Below, piece by piece: positions 52,021 to 61,489 of a stretch of DNA of 64,000 bases. The position numbers and the translations under genes are program-made. The stretch comes from Branchipolynoe longqiensis. Lineage: Eukaryota; Annelida; Polychaeta; Phyllodocida; Polynoidae. The notes below the pieces were generated by a model. The model saw only the letters and a list, made by a program, of their open reading frames with translations, was not told the DNA's origin and searched no databases. The number at the start of each line of letters is the position of its first letter. The stretch's first letter is position 1. The DNA lies in NCBI GenBank assembly GCA_030323885.1, contig CM059190.1, positions 104,201,856 to 104,265,855 on the forward strand. The letters run 5' to 3'.

Positions 52021-52535
52021 AACAAGGGGCGGAAGGAGAGGGGGGTCGAGGGAAGTGGGTAGGGAGGATGAAGAGAGGGGATGGAATGGAGGGTTGAAGG
52101 GAGGGTTGAGGGATGGGAGGGTTGAGGGAGGCGGAAGTACGGAGGGTGGCGTGAGGGAATAGAGGGGAGGGTTGAGGGTTGAGGGATCGTGATAGGATGA
52201 AAGGATGGTTGAGGGAAGGGATGGGAGGGTGAGCGTGGAGGAGTGAGGGGTTGGTGGGGAGGGGGGGGGGGGGGGGGGGGGGGAGGGAGGGCTAGGGTGA
52301 GTGTAGAGGGGGGATATGGTGAGGAAATGGGGAGGGGAAGAATGGGGGAATTGGTGGGAGAGGGTGAGGAGGGAGAAGAAGGAAGTGGGAGGGATATCTA
52401 GAGGAGGTGGTGGAGGGAAGTGGGAGGGGATGATAAGGGGTCATGGAAGCGCGGATGGGAGGAGGGAGTGGGAGGAGTAGGGGATGGGTAGAGGGTGTGG
52501 AGGGGGGAGGAGGGGGGGAGGGGGTGTGGATCTGT
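52021..52535. repeat. G-rich tract with 22-G homopolymer
   Basis: Units like GAGGGTTGAGGGATGGGAGG early on; an uninterrupted G run of about 22 occupies 52261-52282. It continues the tract broken by SINE-C. Confidence 0.9.
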
Positions 52536-52974
52536 TTATATTCATGTGACGTAAAGCCGTAAGAAGTGTACCTGATGGAGGCCACTGACCTAAAACATAT
52601 AAATACAATAAACAAACCGTCGTCACCACACCACGTGACACCACCAACAAATCACTCCCCCTGGTGGCCATGTTCAGGTTGTGACCTTTCTACCTGACAT
52701 TAGCCATCAGGTGCTTTCTGCCAACGAGTTCAAATGAGAATGGACTACAGAAGCACGATCTAGGTGGGTGGTTTTTTTAATGAGATTTGGAAGGAATTCA
52801 TCCAGTGTGTGTGGTGCGAGGGGGGCCACCCATATACTACTCCCCGACAGCTGGCGGGGGGGGGGGGCACTCCCCCAATGCGCCGATGGAGGAAGTGGCA
52901 AAGTATGTATGTTTCCCTATCACATATTGTTGTTTTTTCCTTGTGGTTTCTTTTTGGTTTAGCTGTCTGTACTT
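52536..52974. other. No gene recognised
   Basis: A G run at 52855-52867 and a sequence CATATACTACTCCCCGACAG GCTGG-like that loosely recalls 57900-57960 (GGCACTCC.CCAATGC). No exon supported. Confidence 0.35.
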
Positions 52975-53132
52975 TGGCGTCAGTAGTAACAGGTTCTATG
53001 AAATTGACACAATATGTAGCAACAAATGCTTAATAAGTGCATCAGTATCTAACTTAGATACGCCTCATCAAATCTAGATACTTGCTGGCATTTCGGAAAA
53101 GCTACCCTTTCATGGGACTATGCAGCTTTAGA
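52975..53132 (+). mobile_element. MITE-2, right half
   Basis: GGCGTCAGTAGTAACAGGTT..TGCATCAGTATCTAACTTAG..GACTATGCAGCTTTAG. Confidence 0.8.
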
Positions 53133-53334
53133 AATTGCCTTTGCTGCTCAACTGTCTCTGTATATGGTTTTTTTTTGGTATTTAAATAAATGCATCCTCT
53201 GTGTATTTATAATTGAAATTTGTTGTGTTTGTTATTTTTCACTTTTTAATGTTGTGTTATACTTATAACTATTCATTTTGGTGAGCAATCTGTTGTCAAA
53301 AGCCGAGGTACTGGTATTTGGGCCTTTCAGTTCT

Positions 53335-53700
53335 TTCGTTGGGGTTTTACATCCTAGGAACAGCTATGGTCGTATCAGGATGGGTTTTGACAATACACAC
53401 GCTCGGTCACTTTATAGTGCTGCACCACTGGGAGACCAGGCTGCCGGCACCAATGACGTACAAGATTGACATTTGTCGCTACCTAACATCGCATTCGGCA
53501 TTACTAGGATAGGGCAAGGGCTGGTTAGCTAAATGTCAGAATAATGTGACTGAATGGGATATCAGGTCATGGCACCAGTGGCCTGGTCTCCTAGTGGGAC
53601 AACACTAGAAAGTCGCCATGAGTATGCATGGTCACAAGTCGGTACCTATCGAGGTATGTATGAGCTTGGATGCAGCTAGGACATAAAACCCCAACAAGCA
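53335..53700. mobile_element. SINE-A chimera (two bodies joined head to head without heads)
   Basis: 53335-53455 reads in reverse (TTTTACATCCTAGGAACAGC..CAGGCTGCCGGCACCAATGA), then 53456-53700 reads forward from GTACAAGATTGACATTTGTC to TGGATGCAGCTAGGACATAA. The tRNA-like heads are missing from the junction. Confidence 0.78.
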
Positions 53701-54195
53701 ACCACTTTAGCTTGTAATAACTTTGACTAAAAGTGGTCAACTTTAGAGATGTTCGAAATGAAAGAATATAAAATAAATTAAGTGGGTGCACCAAAAGGAA
53801 CAGAATGGGATTATATTGACTTAGTGTTTCTGCAGTGAATTTTTACTAATACCCCCATCACACCAAAGTAGTTCTTACTACATTCTTGAAAATGTTGCCG
53901 AACGGGCTCAAACTGTGTGCAAATGTAGTGTACATAGTAGCGAAGTTTTACCAACTGTTTATGAACTGCATGGATGGGCAAGGGCGGAAGGGTGCTCTAG
54001 AACTTTGAGCATGCTCAACATTTTCAGCGGCCACATTCTACCCCGTTTTAGAACGGCGTCGGACGTTTTGAGAACTAGGTTGGTGTGATGGAGGTGTGAA
54101 TACAAGACTGTCTAATGTTGCTACGTAGAACCAAATCTATGTGAGGGTCTTGGTTTGGAAGAATGTCATGGCTTCATCGAATTATGCAGCTTTAT
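53700..54195 (+). mobile_element. MITE-2 interrupted by FB6
   Basis: Left piece: AAAGTGGTCAACTTTAGAGA..ATATTGACTTAGTGTTTCTG. Right piece 54100-54195: TACAAGACTGTCTAATGTTG..GAATTATGCAGCTTTA. Confidence 0.75.
53850..54095. mobile_element. Foldback element FB6 nested in MITE-2
   Basis: TACCCCCATCACACCAAAGT and its counterpart ACTAGGTTGGTGTGATGGAG are inverted; GTTCTTACTACATTCTTGAA and TTTTGAGAACTAG also pair weakly. The end has the TCACAC core of the group, but TTAA flanks are unclear. Confidence 0.7.
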
Positions 54196-54235
54196 ATTTG
54201 AGCTAAAGTTGAACGGTTGTTCTTATTGCAGAATT

Positions 54236-54762
54236 CTGCACTGACCTCTCAGTCAAGGAGCCACGTAGACAGGTGGGCGCGGACAGGGTGAAGACATCAG
54301 GGAGCCTAGGTGGTGAAATGATTAGCACACTAACCTGGGATGGAAAAGATGTGGGTTTGATTCCTGCTCTAGGTGCAATATTTTCCATTTTCCTCACTCG
54401 CATGACACTGGTGCCATGACCAGGATCCTGTACAAGCTGGGCACTGTATGATTGTTTAACCTACCCTCTGTATGTATATATGTAAGTGCATTGCCTGTAT
54501 GTACGTAATTGTAAGCATTAAAACAACTTACGGATGTAAACCAGTTAAAAGACGTACAATTCCAGGGGAACGAGTGTAGTAGTCTGCACTGACCTCTCAG
54601 GCAAGGAGCCGCATAGACAGGTGGGTGTAAAGAGGATGCTGACAACAGGGAGCCTAGGTGGTGTAATGGCTAACACACCAGCCCGGATTGAGAGATGTGG
54701 ATTCGATCCCTGGTCAAGGCGCAATATTTCCTATTTCCATCACCCCTCCACGACAATATGTC
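54236..54762 (+). mobile_element. SINE-B head-to-tail dimer
   Basis: Unit one from TTCTGCACTGACCTCTCAGT with head TGGTGAAATGATTAGCACAC and a complete 3' part (GTAATTGTAAGCATTAAAAC). Unit two starts at TAGTCTGCACTGACCTCTCA (about 54581) and stops after ATTTCCATCACCCC. The repeat distance is about 347 bp. The first 3' end and second 5' end are fused without spacer. Confidence 0.88.
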
Positions 54763-55058
54763 AAGTGTGTTTTCAAATATAGACCCTTGTGAATTTAAAA
54801 GAAATTATAATAAAATAAAAAAAGTTATTATTTTGTTGTTTTTTAAAGTCCTACATCCAGATGGAGGCTAAGCTGAGTGGTGACCCTTTGTAGTGTGGCT
54901 AACAATGGGGGGCTTGGGGGTGGGAGGTGAGGCATTATGTCCCATCAAAGCTTTGTTTAATCGTGACCTCCTCCCGTACACCCGGCGCCCCATACAGCCA
55001 GCGCCTCGGGCACCAGAAGGGAGCCGCTCTGCTGTGCCAGCTCACCCATTTCATTGGT
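54763..55058. other. No gene recognised
   Basis: No repeat or exon seen. Confidence 0.35.
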
Positions 55059-55059
55059 A

Positions 55060-55385
55060 GGTTGTTGGAGTTTTAAGTCATTGCAACATATACGGTCTTA
55101 TCAGGACCGGAACCGACTTGTGACAGTGCACACTCATGGCAACTTTATAGTGCTGCCCCACTGGGAAATCGGGCTGCCGGCACCATAAACCGAAATTTGA
55201 CCCAGTCACATTATCCTGACACTGAACTAACCAGTCCTTGCCCTATCCTATTAATACTGAGCACCAGGCTTGGAAGCATCGACAAGTGTCGATTTTATAA
55301 GTCATTGGTTTGATTCGACCGGGAAGTGGACTACCGATCTCCCGCACGCTAGGCCCGCGTTCTTTCAATTCGGCCACCGATATAT
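55060..55385 (-). mobile_element. SINE-A, full length
   Basis: GGTTGTTGGAGTTTTAAGTC..TGCCCCACTGGGAAATCGGG..GATTCGACCGGGAAGTGGAC to TTCAATTCGGCCACC. Confidence 0.88.
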
Positions 55386-55837
55386 AACCACTGACAAACA
55401 TTATTTATCTTCATTTCTAGGCGGCGTAACCATGCCTACCTCCTCTGTGCGAGGCCACAAGGTGTAACTGCGTTGCGTGTGCTTTATTAAGAAAGAAGCA
55501 CCTGCTGCCAATAATGGCGCATGCTAAGCTAATTTATTGCTAATTTGTTCATATTACAATCTGATTAAAGGCAGGTTTAAATTCAGCTCACAAAGTACAA
55601 GGACTTGAATTTCAAATCGGCGCTTGTGTCCTAATTTCTTTTTTCTGAGAATGGAGCCATCTTCCTAACTATTACACTACATGCAGTATTTTAGTGAAAT
55701 TCTCATGTGAATTGTTAGTAAATTTGTGACTTTTGGCTGGAGGTTTCCCCTTGAAGTGCAAGAGTACCGTTATTAATCAGTTATTGCCAGATATATTGTC
55801 AAAGGCCTGAGTGACTCTTAGATGAGTATTGACCGAG
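55386..55837. other. No gene recognised
   Basis: A polypyrimidine-AG (TCTTCATTTCTAG at 55410-55422) precedes a short frame that stops within 15 codons, so it is not a convincing exon. Confidence 0.35.
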
Positions 55838-56492
55838 CTCTCTGAGCGGTTCGGAGCTCAGGCAGTAGAGTGTCCAACTGTGACGGTCTGGGTCATCCTA
55901 TCGATCCTGCTTAGTGGACACATTTGCATTTTGGGCTATTTTCCGTTCCAACCAGTGGTCCGCAACTCGTTCATCAAAGGCTGTGGTATGTGCTGTCCTG
56001 TGTGTGGGAAAGTGCATATAAAATATCCCTTGCTGCTTATCAGAAAGAGTAGCCTATGTGGCACAGCGGGTTTCCTCTAAAGAAATATGTCAGAATGACC
56101 ATATGTTTCACATCCCATAGCTGATTTTTTTTTTCTTGAAGATTTATACTGCCTATCATGGATAAGTCTGAATAGACTTGTTTTCACCATTAGACAGTTT
56201 GTCGATAGAAAGCCTGAGACTACACTTTTACCAACCCAAGGGATTTTTAATCTCCCACACCATATAAACATGGTATGAGAGCAACTGGCCTTTGATGACA
56301 CTGTAAGTTATACACAGCGGTGGAAATCCAAATTGGCAGAGGTGGGGGCACAGGGAATCGAACCCCCGACCTTCAGATTAGGAGTCTGACCTAGAAAAAA
56401 GGCAGACACTCTAAACACTCCGCCACAGAGAACACCAGATGATAAAATCAATGTGCTCTAGAGGCACCAGTAAATAAAGCCAACTTTCCTTT
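55838..56492 (+). mobile_element. SINE-D interrupted by SINE-C
   Basis: 55838-56131 holds the 5' part (GGTTCGGAGCTCAGGCAGTA, CCAACCAGTGGTCCGCAACT, AAATATGTCAGAATGACCAT) and 56436-56492 the end (AGATGATAAAATCAATGTGC..AGTAAATAAAGCC). A tRNA-like head is only weakly suggested by GAGCGGTTCGG. Confidence 0.85.
56132..56435 (-). mobile_element. SINE-C, full length, nested in SINE-D
   Basis: Tail TTTTTTTTTCTTGAAGATTT, then the body, then the head complement GGGAATCGAACCCCCGACCT and CCGCCACAGAGAACACC. (A/G)CTGAT before and AGATGAT after fit a short target duplication. Confidence 0.9.
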
Positions 56493-56589
56493 TTTTGACT
56501 GAGTAAGTCAGAAACCAAAAAATTAATTGAATTTGGAGTATTGTATCTTTGTTTGTGATTGTTACATTTATTTATTGATACATTAGTTG

Positions 56590-56770
56590 TTTAAGCAGGG
56601 GAAATTTCAATCGCGGACGATTGGTCTTCCCCATTCCACTGCTCCTTGCCCTATCCTAATAATGCCGAGCACCTGGCTGGGAAGCGACAAGTATCAATTT
56701 TTAAGTCATCGGTTTGACTCGACCAGGGTTTGAACCCACGATCATTCATTGATTCAGTGGTGGCAAATTC
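56590..56770 (-). mobile_element. SINE-A variant, head half
   Basis: AATTTCAATCGCGGACGATT..CTGCTCCTTGCCCTATCCTA..TTTGACTCGACCAGGGTTTG. Same sub-family as 18650. The words repeat at 56765-56815 (TTCAATCGCGGACAATTGGT), a second fragment. Confidence 0.8.
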
Positions 56771-56924
56771 AATCGCGGACAATTGGTCTTCCCCATTCCA
56801 CTGTGCCTTTCACTATCCTGGTAATTAAACATGGGTTTGCATGCCTCAGACCTCTGTAATGCAAATACACTTCGGATCTCATCCCAGTCCTGCAGAGTGC
56901 CTCAGCTTTCAAACCCCATATCAG

Positions 56925-57165
56925 GCGGTGCCTCATTAAAATTGCATTATCCGATGAAGACACGGCGTTTTCAAATCTAACCCAGTTATATAGGTTAAAT
57001 TCTATATATTCAACTTTGGTACTACTGCAATCATTAATCAAACTATTAAAGAAGCATAGTTCGATGGTTTTGAGTTTCTGCCAAATCAGTTGAGCGCTCA
57101 CTTCCCGATTTGGTAGGTCGTAGGATTCGAACTCTTGGGTTTGAACCCTGGTTGGGTCAAACCAA
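56925..57165. mobile_element. MITE-2 fragments and a SINE-A head
   Basis: 56932-57035 is MITE-2 in reverse (GCATTATCCGATGAAGACAC); 57045-57085 is a MITE-2 end in the other direction (AAGCATAGTTCGATGGTTTT). 57090-57165 carries TTGAACCCTGGTTGGGTCAA, a SINE-A head end. Confidence 0.6.
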
Positions 57166-57246
57166 TTGTAAAGACTAGGTCTCCATAAAGTAAAGTTGAA
57201 TCCTTCCTCCAACTAATAGTTTTACCACTCGTTGTGGTCACCAGTA

Positions 57247-57753
57247 TGTAAAGTCTACTGCTCGAATCTGTGGTTGTGTAGGCAGGCTATTGTGAAATCA
57301 ATACAGGTAAAGAGAAAGGAAGAGTATAAAGTGTGAAAGAAGACAGAGAGTCAAGCCCTCTTGTTTATTATTTATATGGTACATGGATTCAATATAGAGT
57401 ATCACCCCACCCTATTCTCCCAATGAGAAACAAGCATTTCTAGCTCTACCAATGGGGATCCAGCATTCCTGGTCCCCATGGTTACCAGTGATTTGCCCTC
57501 CACCACCAAGCTGTGTGGCTCCCCTGGCCACCACCTGCCTTGAGCTTGCGCGTGGTGATCCTGACTAGCAGAGGGGGCAGGGGGTAGGCTCTGAGTGCCC
57601 CTTACACACAGTCCTGCCAGCACTACTATGTCTATTTACCTATCAATCAAGCACCACCAGCATAAACACATTTATGCACCTGGCCATGTATACCTATTCC
57701 AGAGTAGAACATTTGCATTCCCCAACCAATGCTTATTATCAGAATATTTTACA
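57247..57753 (-). mobile_element. LTR-1 copy with adjoining PBS-like sequence
   Basis: Minus strand TGTAAAATATTCTGATAATA to GTAGACTTTACA, collinear with 31797-32318, including CATATAAATAATAAACAAG (TATA plus AATAAA) and GGTGGAGGGCAAATCACTGG. It is followed by TACTGGTGACCACAACGAG; TGGTGACC-type starts are common in primer-binding sites of LTR retroelements (recall, untested). Flanks do not match each other, fitting a 5' LTR of a truncated element rather than a solo LTR. Confidence 0.75.
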
Positions 57754-58001
57754 CAATGATGTAAAAGTTTATACTTGGCATTACTTACCCTGTCATTCTG
57801 CAATACTAGGATCAGTCAAGGTGCAGTGGAACGAGGAAGACCATATATGATTGGAATTATCCCCCGCTTAATCAACTACTGTACCAGTGTGTGGCGCAAG
57901 GGTGGTGGCAATTAACCGGACAGCTGGAAGGCGGAGGGGGGGGGGCACTCCACCAATGCTCACAGAGGAAATATAGGGTGTACATGTTACCCTTGCATTT
58001 A
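57754..58001. other. No gene recognised
   Basis: 57790-57870 has SINE-A-variant words (TAGGATCAGTCAAGGTGCAG..GGAAGACC). A G run lies at 57938-57947. Confidence 0.4.
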
Positions 58002-58040
58002 TGTGCTCTATAATCTATTATGGGAATATAAACAAGGACA
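58002..58040 (+). promoter_or_regulatory. TGTG..TATAAA module, copy i
   Basis: TGTGCTCTATAATCTATTAT then GGGAATATAAACAAGGACAC. Downstream CCGGAGCCACTAGTC and an unknown end. Confidence 0.5.
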
Positions 58041-58164
58041 CTAACTCTCTCTTCATGCTGCATGTAGTTCCAGATTCGGCCACACCGGAGCCACTAGTCA
58101 TAGGATTTGACACTTGTATGCAAGCTGTGCCTGGTCGTTATCGTCTCCAGACGCACTATACATC

Positions 58165-58420
58165 ACTTATTAGGTTGATCACTAAATCTACATTTCTTCA
58201 CTTTGAAGGAACTTTTACTGTGAATAGCTAAGTTTGGAGTTATTGAAGTGAAAATATGCTAAATTAATTTTATATGCTGATTTAAATACTGGACACCAGG
58301 GGCGTTAGCAGTAACAGGTTCTATTGATATCAGTATTCCCTTCCAAGCAACAACAACTGTTTTAAGTGCACCAGTATCAAAGTTTGATTTGTAGGACCGT
58401 CGAGTGCATGTAGCCTCGCT
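58165..58420 (+). mobile_element. MITE-2, left end missing and diverged
   Basis: TTGATCACTAAATCTACATT..TGAAGGAACTTTTACTGTGA..GCAGTAACAGGTTCTATTGA..GCACCAGTATCAAAGTTTGA. Confidence 0.72.
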
Positions 58421-58770
58421 TTGAAATGCAATCAAGGTCAGTGCTGAGAGATCTGCGATTGCAGTAAATGGCTAGTAAACCACTGGATGTTCAGAGACAA
58501 CCACCAACACAGCTGTAATAGACCCCTGCCAGTTAAGCTATTGACATCTAACTGCAGAATCTGGAATCACTCTATTCGGGTACTTTCCGCGAGTGGAAAT
58601 CCGGATCGATGAAACGTCATCTATTTGTACAGCGAATGCAGAAACAGAGCCCTCCAGATTTGATTGATTTTATTAACACATTACTTGGAAAAAGGAGCTG
58701 CCAATCGATAATATCTCAGGTAAGATACTCTTGAAGGCCCTACTTATTACATTATTGTGAATAAGCCTAC
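58421..58770. other. No gene recognised
   Basis: No repeat recognised. This stretch would be the 3' side (possible intron) of the minus-strand THAP-like exon. Confidence 0.35.
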
Positions 58771-58916
58771 CTATTTGAAGGAATTATCTATATTTGTTGA
58801 GAATATCGGCATTGCCTCTACAATGTGCAGCCAAATGGGTGTTTCCAGATTCTGCCGATAGATGTCACTAGCTGAAATGGCGTGAGGTGTATTACTGGCA
58901 ACATTTTCCCACATAC

Positions 58917-59067
58917 TGCTAAGATTTGCAATTGCTCTAATTTGCAGCATCCAAGTTAGGAATTTTTCTTTGCATGTATCCTTATTAGGAAATACACAAA
59001 AACATATTGGAATGACACTTTCGCTACATGATCTACTTTCGCATCCAGGCACACAACGGTAATCCAT
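58917..59067 (-). CDS. Candidate first exon of a THAP-like zinc-finger protein
   Basis: The minus-strand ATG at 59065-59067 sits in a strong context (AAAGCCATGG). The first 45 residues resemble the start of a THAP domain: a C5-x3-C9 pair (MDYRCVPGC), a run of hydrophobic residues before FPNKD at about residues 26-30, and a conserved-type Trp at 39 (KEKFLTWMLQIRA). THAP domains are C2CH zinc-dependent DNA-binding modules of about 90 residues found in cellular regulators and in P-element/Kolobok-type transposases. The second zinc half (CxxH) is not in this frame. After 151 nt the sequence GTATGT (58916-58911) is a strong splice donor, so the rest may lie in a further exon to the left. The full open frame runs to 58771, but its second half has no THAP features. 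It could be a gene, a domesticated transposase or a transposon remnant. Confidence 0.42.
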
Positions 59068-59109
59068 GGCTTTGCTAGTGGTTTAGAAGGAACGATCAAT
59101 AGGACAAGA

Positions 59110-59254
59110 TGGCCAGAGCTTCGAATGAGCCAGTTGCCAGGACTGTTTGGCTCGCTGTCAGGATAATGTGACTGACTGAGATGTCAGGGCATGATGCCAG
59201 TGGCATGGTATCCCAGTGGAACAATATAAAGTTGTCACCATGACTTCGCACCGT
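59110..59254 (+). mobile_element. SINE-A, 5' part before a minisatellite
   Basis: GCTCGCTGTCAGGATAATGT..GCATGGTATCCCAGTGGAAC..TCACCATGACTTCGCACC, then the 10-bp array. The SINE resumes at 60391. Confidence 0.8.
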
Positions 59255-60390
59255 TATTAGTAATTAGTAGTTAGTAATTAGCAGTTCGTAATTAGCAATT
59301 AGTAATTAGTCATTATCAGTCATTATCAGTCATTATCAATATTTTTTTCTGTCCAGCATTGAAAACAAGCACCCTCGCGGGAGCTTATCAGAATAAATAC
59401 CTTGTCAGTAATTCTTTTTTTAATCAGTCATTATCAGTCATTCTCAGTCATTGTCAGTCATTGTTAGTCATTATTAGTCATTATTAGTCATTATTAGTCA
59501 TCATTAGTCATTATTAGTCATTATTAGTCATTATTAGTTAGTATTAGTCAGTATTAGTCATTATTGGTAATTATTAGTCATTATTAGTCATTATTAGTCA
59601 TTATTAGTCATTATTAGTCATTATTAGTCATTATTAGTCATTATTGGTCATTATTAGTCAGTATTAGTCATGATTAGTCATTATTAGTAATTATTAGTCA
59701 TTATTAGTCATTATTAGTCACTATTAGTCATTATTAGTCATTGTTAGTTATTATTAGTCATTATTAGTCATTATTAGTCATTATTAGTCAATATTAGTCA
59801 TTATTAGTCATTATTAGTCATTATTAGTCATTATTAGTCATTATTAGTAATTATTGGTAATTATAGTCAGTATTAGTCATTATAGTTATTATTAGTCATT
59901 ATTAGTCATTATTAGTCATTATTAGTCAGTATTAGTCATTATTTGTCATTATTAGTCATTATTAGTCATTATTAGTCCATTAATCATTCGTTAGTCATTC
60001 ATTAGTCATTAGTCATTAGTTCTTAGTCATTAGTCTTCATTCTTTAGTCTTTAGCCATTGGTGGTTCATCATACATCATTCATCATTTGCCATTTGTGAT
60101 TAGTCGTCAGTCGTTAGTCATTAGACATTACTCTGTAGTCGTTAGTTATTAGTCATTGGTCATTTGTCATTCCTCGTTCACCATTCATCATTTGTCATTC
60201 ATCATTAGTCGATAGTTGTTGGTCATTTGTCATTTGTCAGTTCTCATTACCCTTAGTCATTAATCATTTGTCAGTTGCATTCGTCATTAGTGGTTTGTCG
60301 TTAGTCATTTGTCAGTTCTCATTTGTCGTTTGCCATTTGTCAGTTGTCATTCGGTAATAGTGATTCATCATTAGCATATTAGACAATGCT
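59255..60390. repeat. 10-bp minisatellite (TTATTAGTCA)n inside a SINE-A
   Basis: A regular core at 59455-59990 of TTATTAGTCA with sparse variants (GTATTAGTCA, TTATTGGTCA). Flanks are degraded (TCATTTGTCATTCATCATT-type words to 60380). A non-repeat island at 59345-59415 (TGTCCAGCATTGAAAACAAG) breaks the left side. Confidence 0.95.
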
Positions 60391-60440
60391 CATCGTGATA
60401 TGACCTCAGATGTCACTAGGACGTAAAACTCCCATAAAGC
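60391..60440 (+). mobile_element. SINE-A, 3' end after the minisatellite
   Basis: CTCATCGTGATATGACCTCA then GATGTCACTAGGACGTAAAA completes the element at 59110, matching CCCGTCCTGATATGACCTTA. Confidence 0.8.
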
Positions 60441-60690
60441 ACTCCGATCTGCAGTTTCCAGCCAACACGATTAGTTGATGGCGTCAATCTATTGGCAAAG
60501 CGGTTAGTGGGGGATGTATGGGGTGGGGTGGGGTGTGGGGGAATGTGGGGGATGTGGGGGATGTGGGGGCGTAGTGGGGGGCGGGGGGCGTGCAATACAC
60601 TGGAGATCTGGCAAGTGGCCAGACCGGCGTGTGTATGGGGTCTGGATGTAGGATTGTCCTGTTTCTGGCGTACTTTTAAGTATATCTATA
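60441..60690. repeat. G/T-rich patch, otherwise unassigned
   Basis: TGGGGGATGTGGGGGATGTG at 60535-60565 is a short G-rich repeat. A 74-codon plus frame across it is compositional. Confidence 0.5.
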
Positions 60691-60925
60691 TAGAGTTCAA
60701 GTGCAAAACCCTGTAAACGCCAATCTGAACATTGAGATAAACATTGGAGTCAAACCTTCAAAAGGTTTGTTTTTTTACATTCCTATGTTTTTGTTTATTG
60801 CTCCATAATTATTTCTTCATAACCAACTTGGGATTAGTGAGAATTAAAAAACTACCTTCACGTAAATTTGTAAAACTTTAAGTCAATTTTTAGATTGTCG
60901 TTTACGAGGATTTGTGCCTGAAGTC

Positions 60926-60930
<5 letters not shown>
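60691..60930. mobile_element. MITE-1, full length
   Basis: TAGAGTTCAAGTGCAAAACC then CTGTAAACGCCAATCTG on the left; TTAGATTGTCGTTTACGAGG then ATTTGTGCCTGAAGTCTTCA on the right. TATA-rich flanks on both sides. Confidence 0.88.
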
Positions 60931-60973
<43 letters not shown>

Positions 60974-60978
60974 TATAT
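60931..60978. repeat. (TA)n microsatellite
   Basis: About 22 TA units abutting MITE-1. Confidence 0.95.
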
Positions 60979-61117
60979 GTAAGTGTGGGTGATGAAGGCA
61001 CTGACCTCCTTTGATTAGTTGCACTTACACTAGCTCCCTGTTAAAATCCCGCTCCTGTAGTGGCCTGGCAGTGAGCACTCGCTGGCTTAATGCAATTAAT
61101 AATAGGATAATTATATA

Positions 61118-61156
61118 TGTGATGTATAACGCATTATACAAGTATAAATGCAGGGG
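61118..61156 (+). promoter_or_regulatory. TGTG..TATAAA module, copy j
   Basis: TGTGATGTATAACGCATTAT then ACAAGTATAAATGCAGGGG. Downstream, TCCTCCTTGGCACATTGGTG and a C run (61202-61214). Confidence 0.5.
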
Positions 61157-61489
61157 AACAGATACTGTATATATCTATTCCTCCTTGGCACATTGGTGGT
61201 GCCCCCCCCCCCCAACGGTTGGGGTATTTGGTGGGCGCCCCCCTCCCTAGCGCTACACATACTGGAGGAATTTCAGTTATCTATATACAGATAATTGAAA
61301 TATACATGTATGTACATAAGTATATATATATATATACATGTATATTTCAGTTCTCTGTCAACAAGGGTCTACATCGAGCTACATTCTTGCATAATTACAT
61401 ACAATCAGAACAGATGTTGACAAATGACATGCAAACATGCAATGACGCAACTAGAAACATAATTCCATAGGGCGAGTTAAAGTGCAGAC
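61157..61489. other. No gene recognised
   Basis: Contains an imperfect inverted repeat TTTCAGTTATCTATATACAG/ATAATTGAAATATACATG and (TA)n. No exon seen. Confidence 0.35.

Noticed and set aside
55270..55467. Exon after a polypyrimidine-AG
   Set aside because: The frame overlaps a SINE-A head and stops soon after the putative acceptor; no coding similarity.
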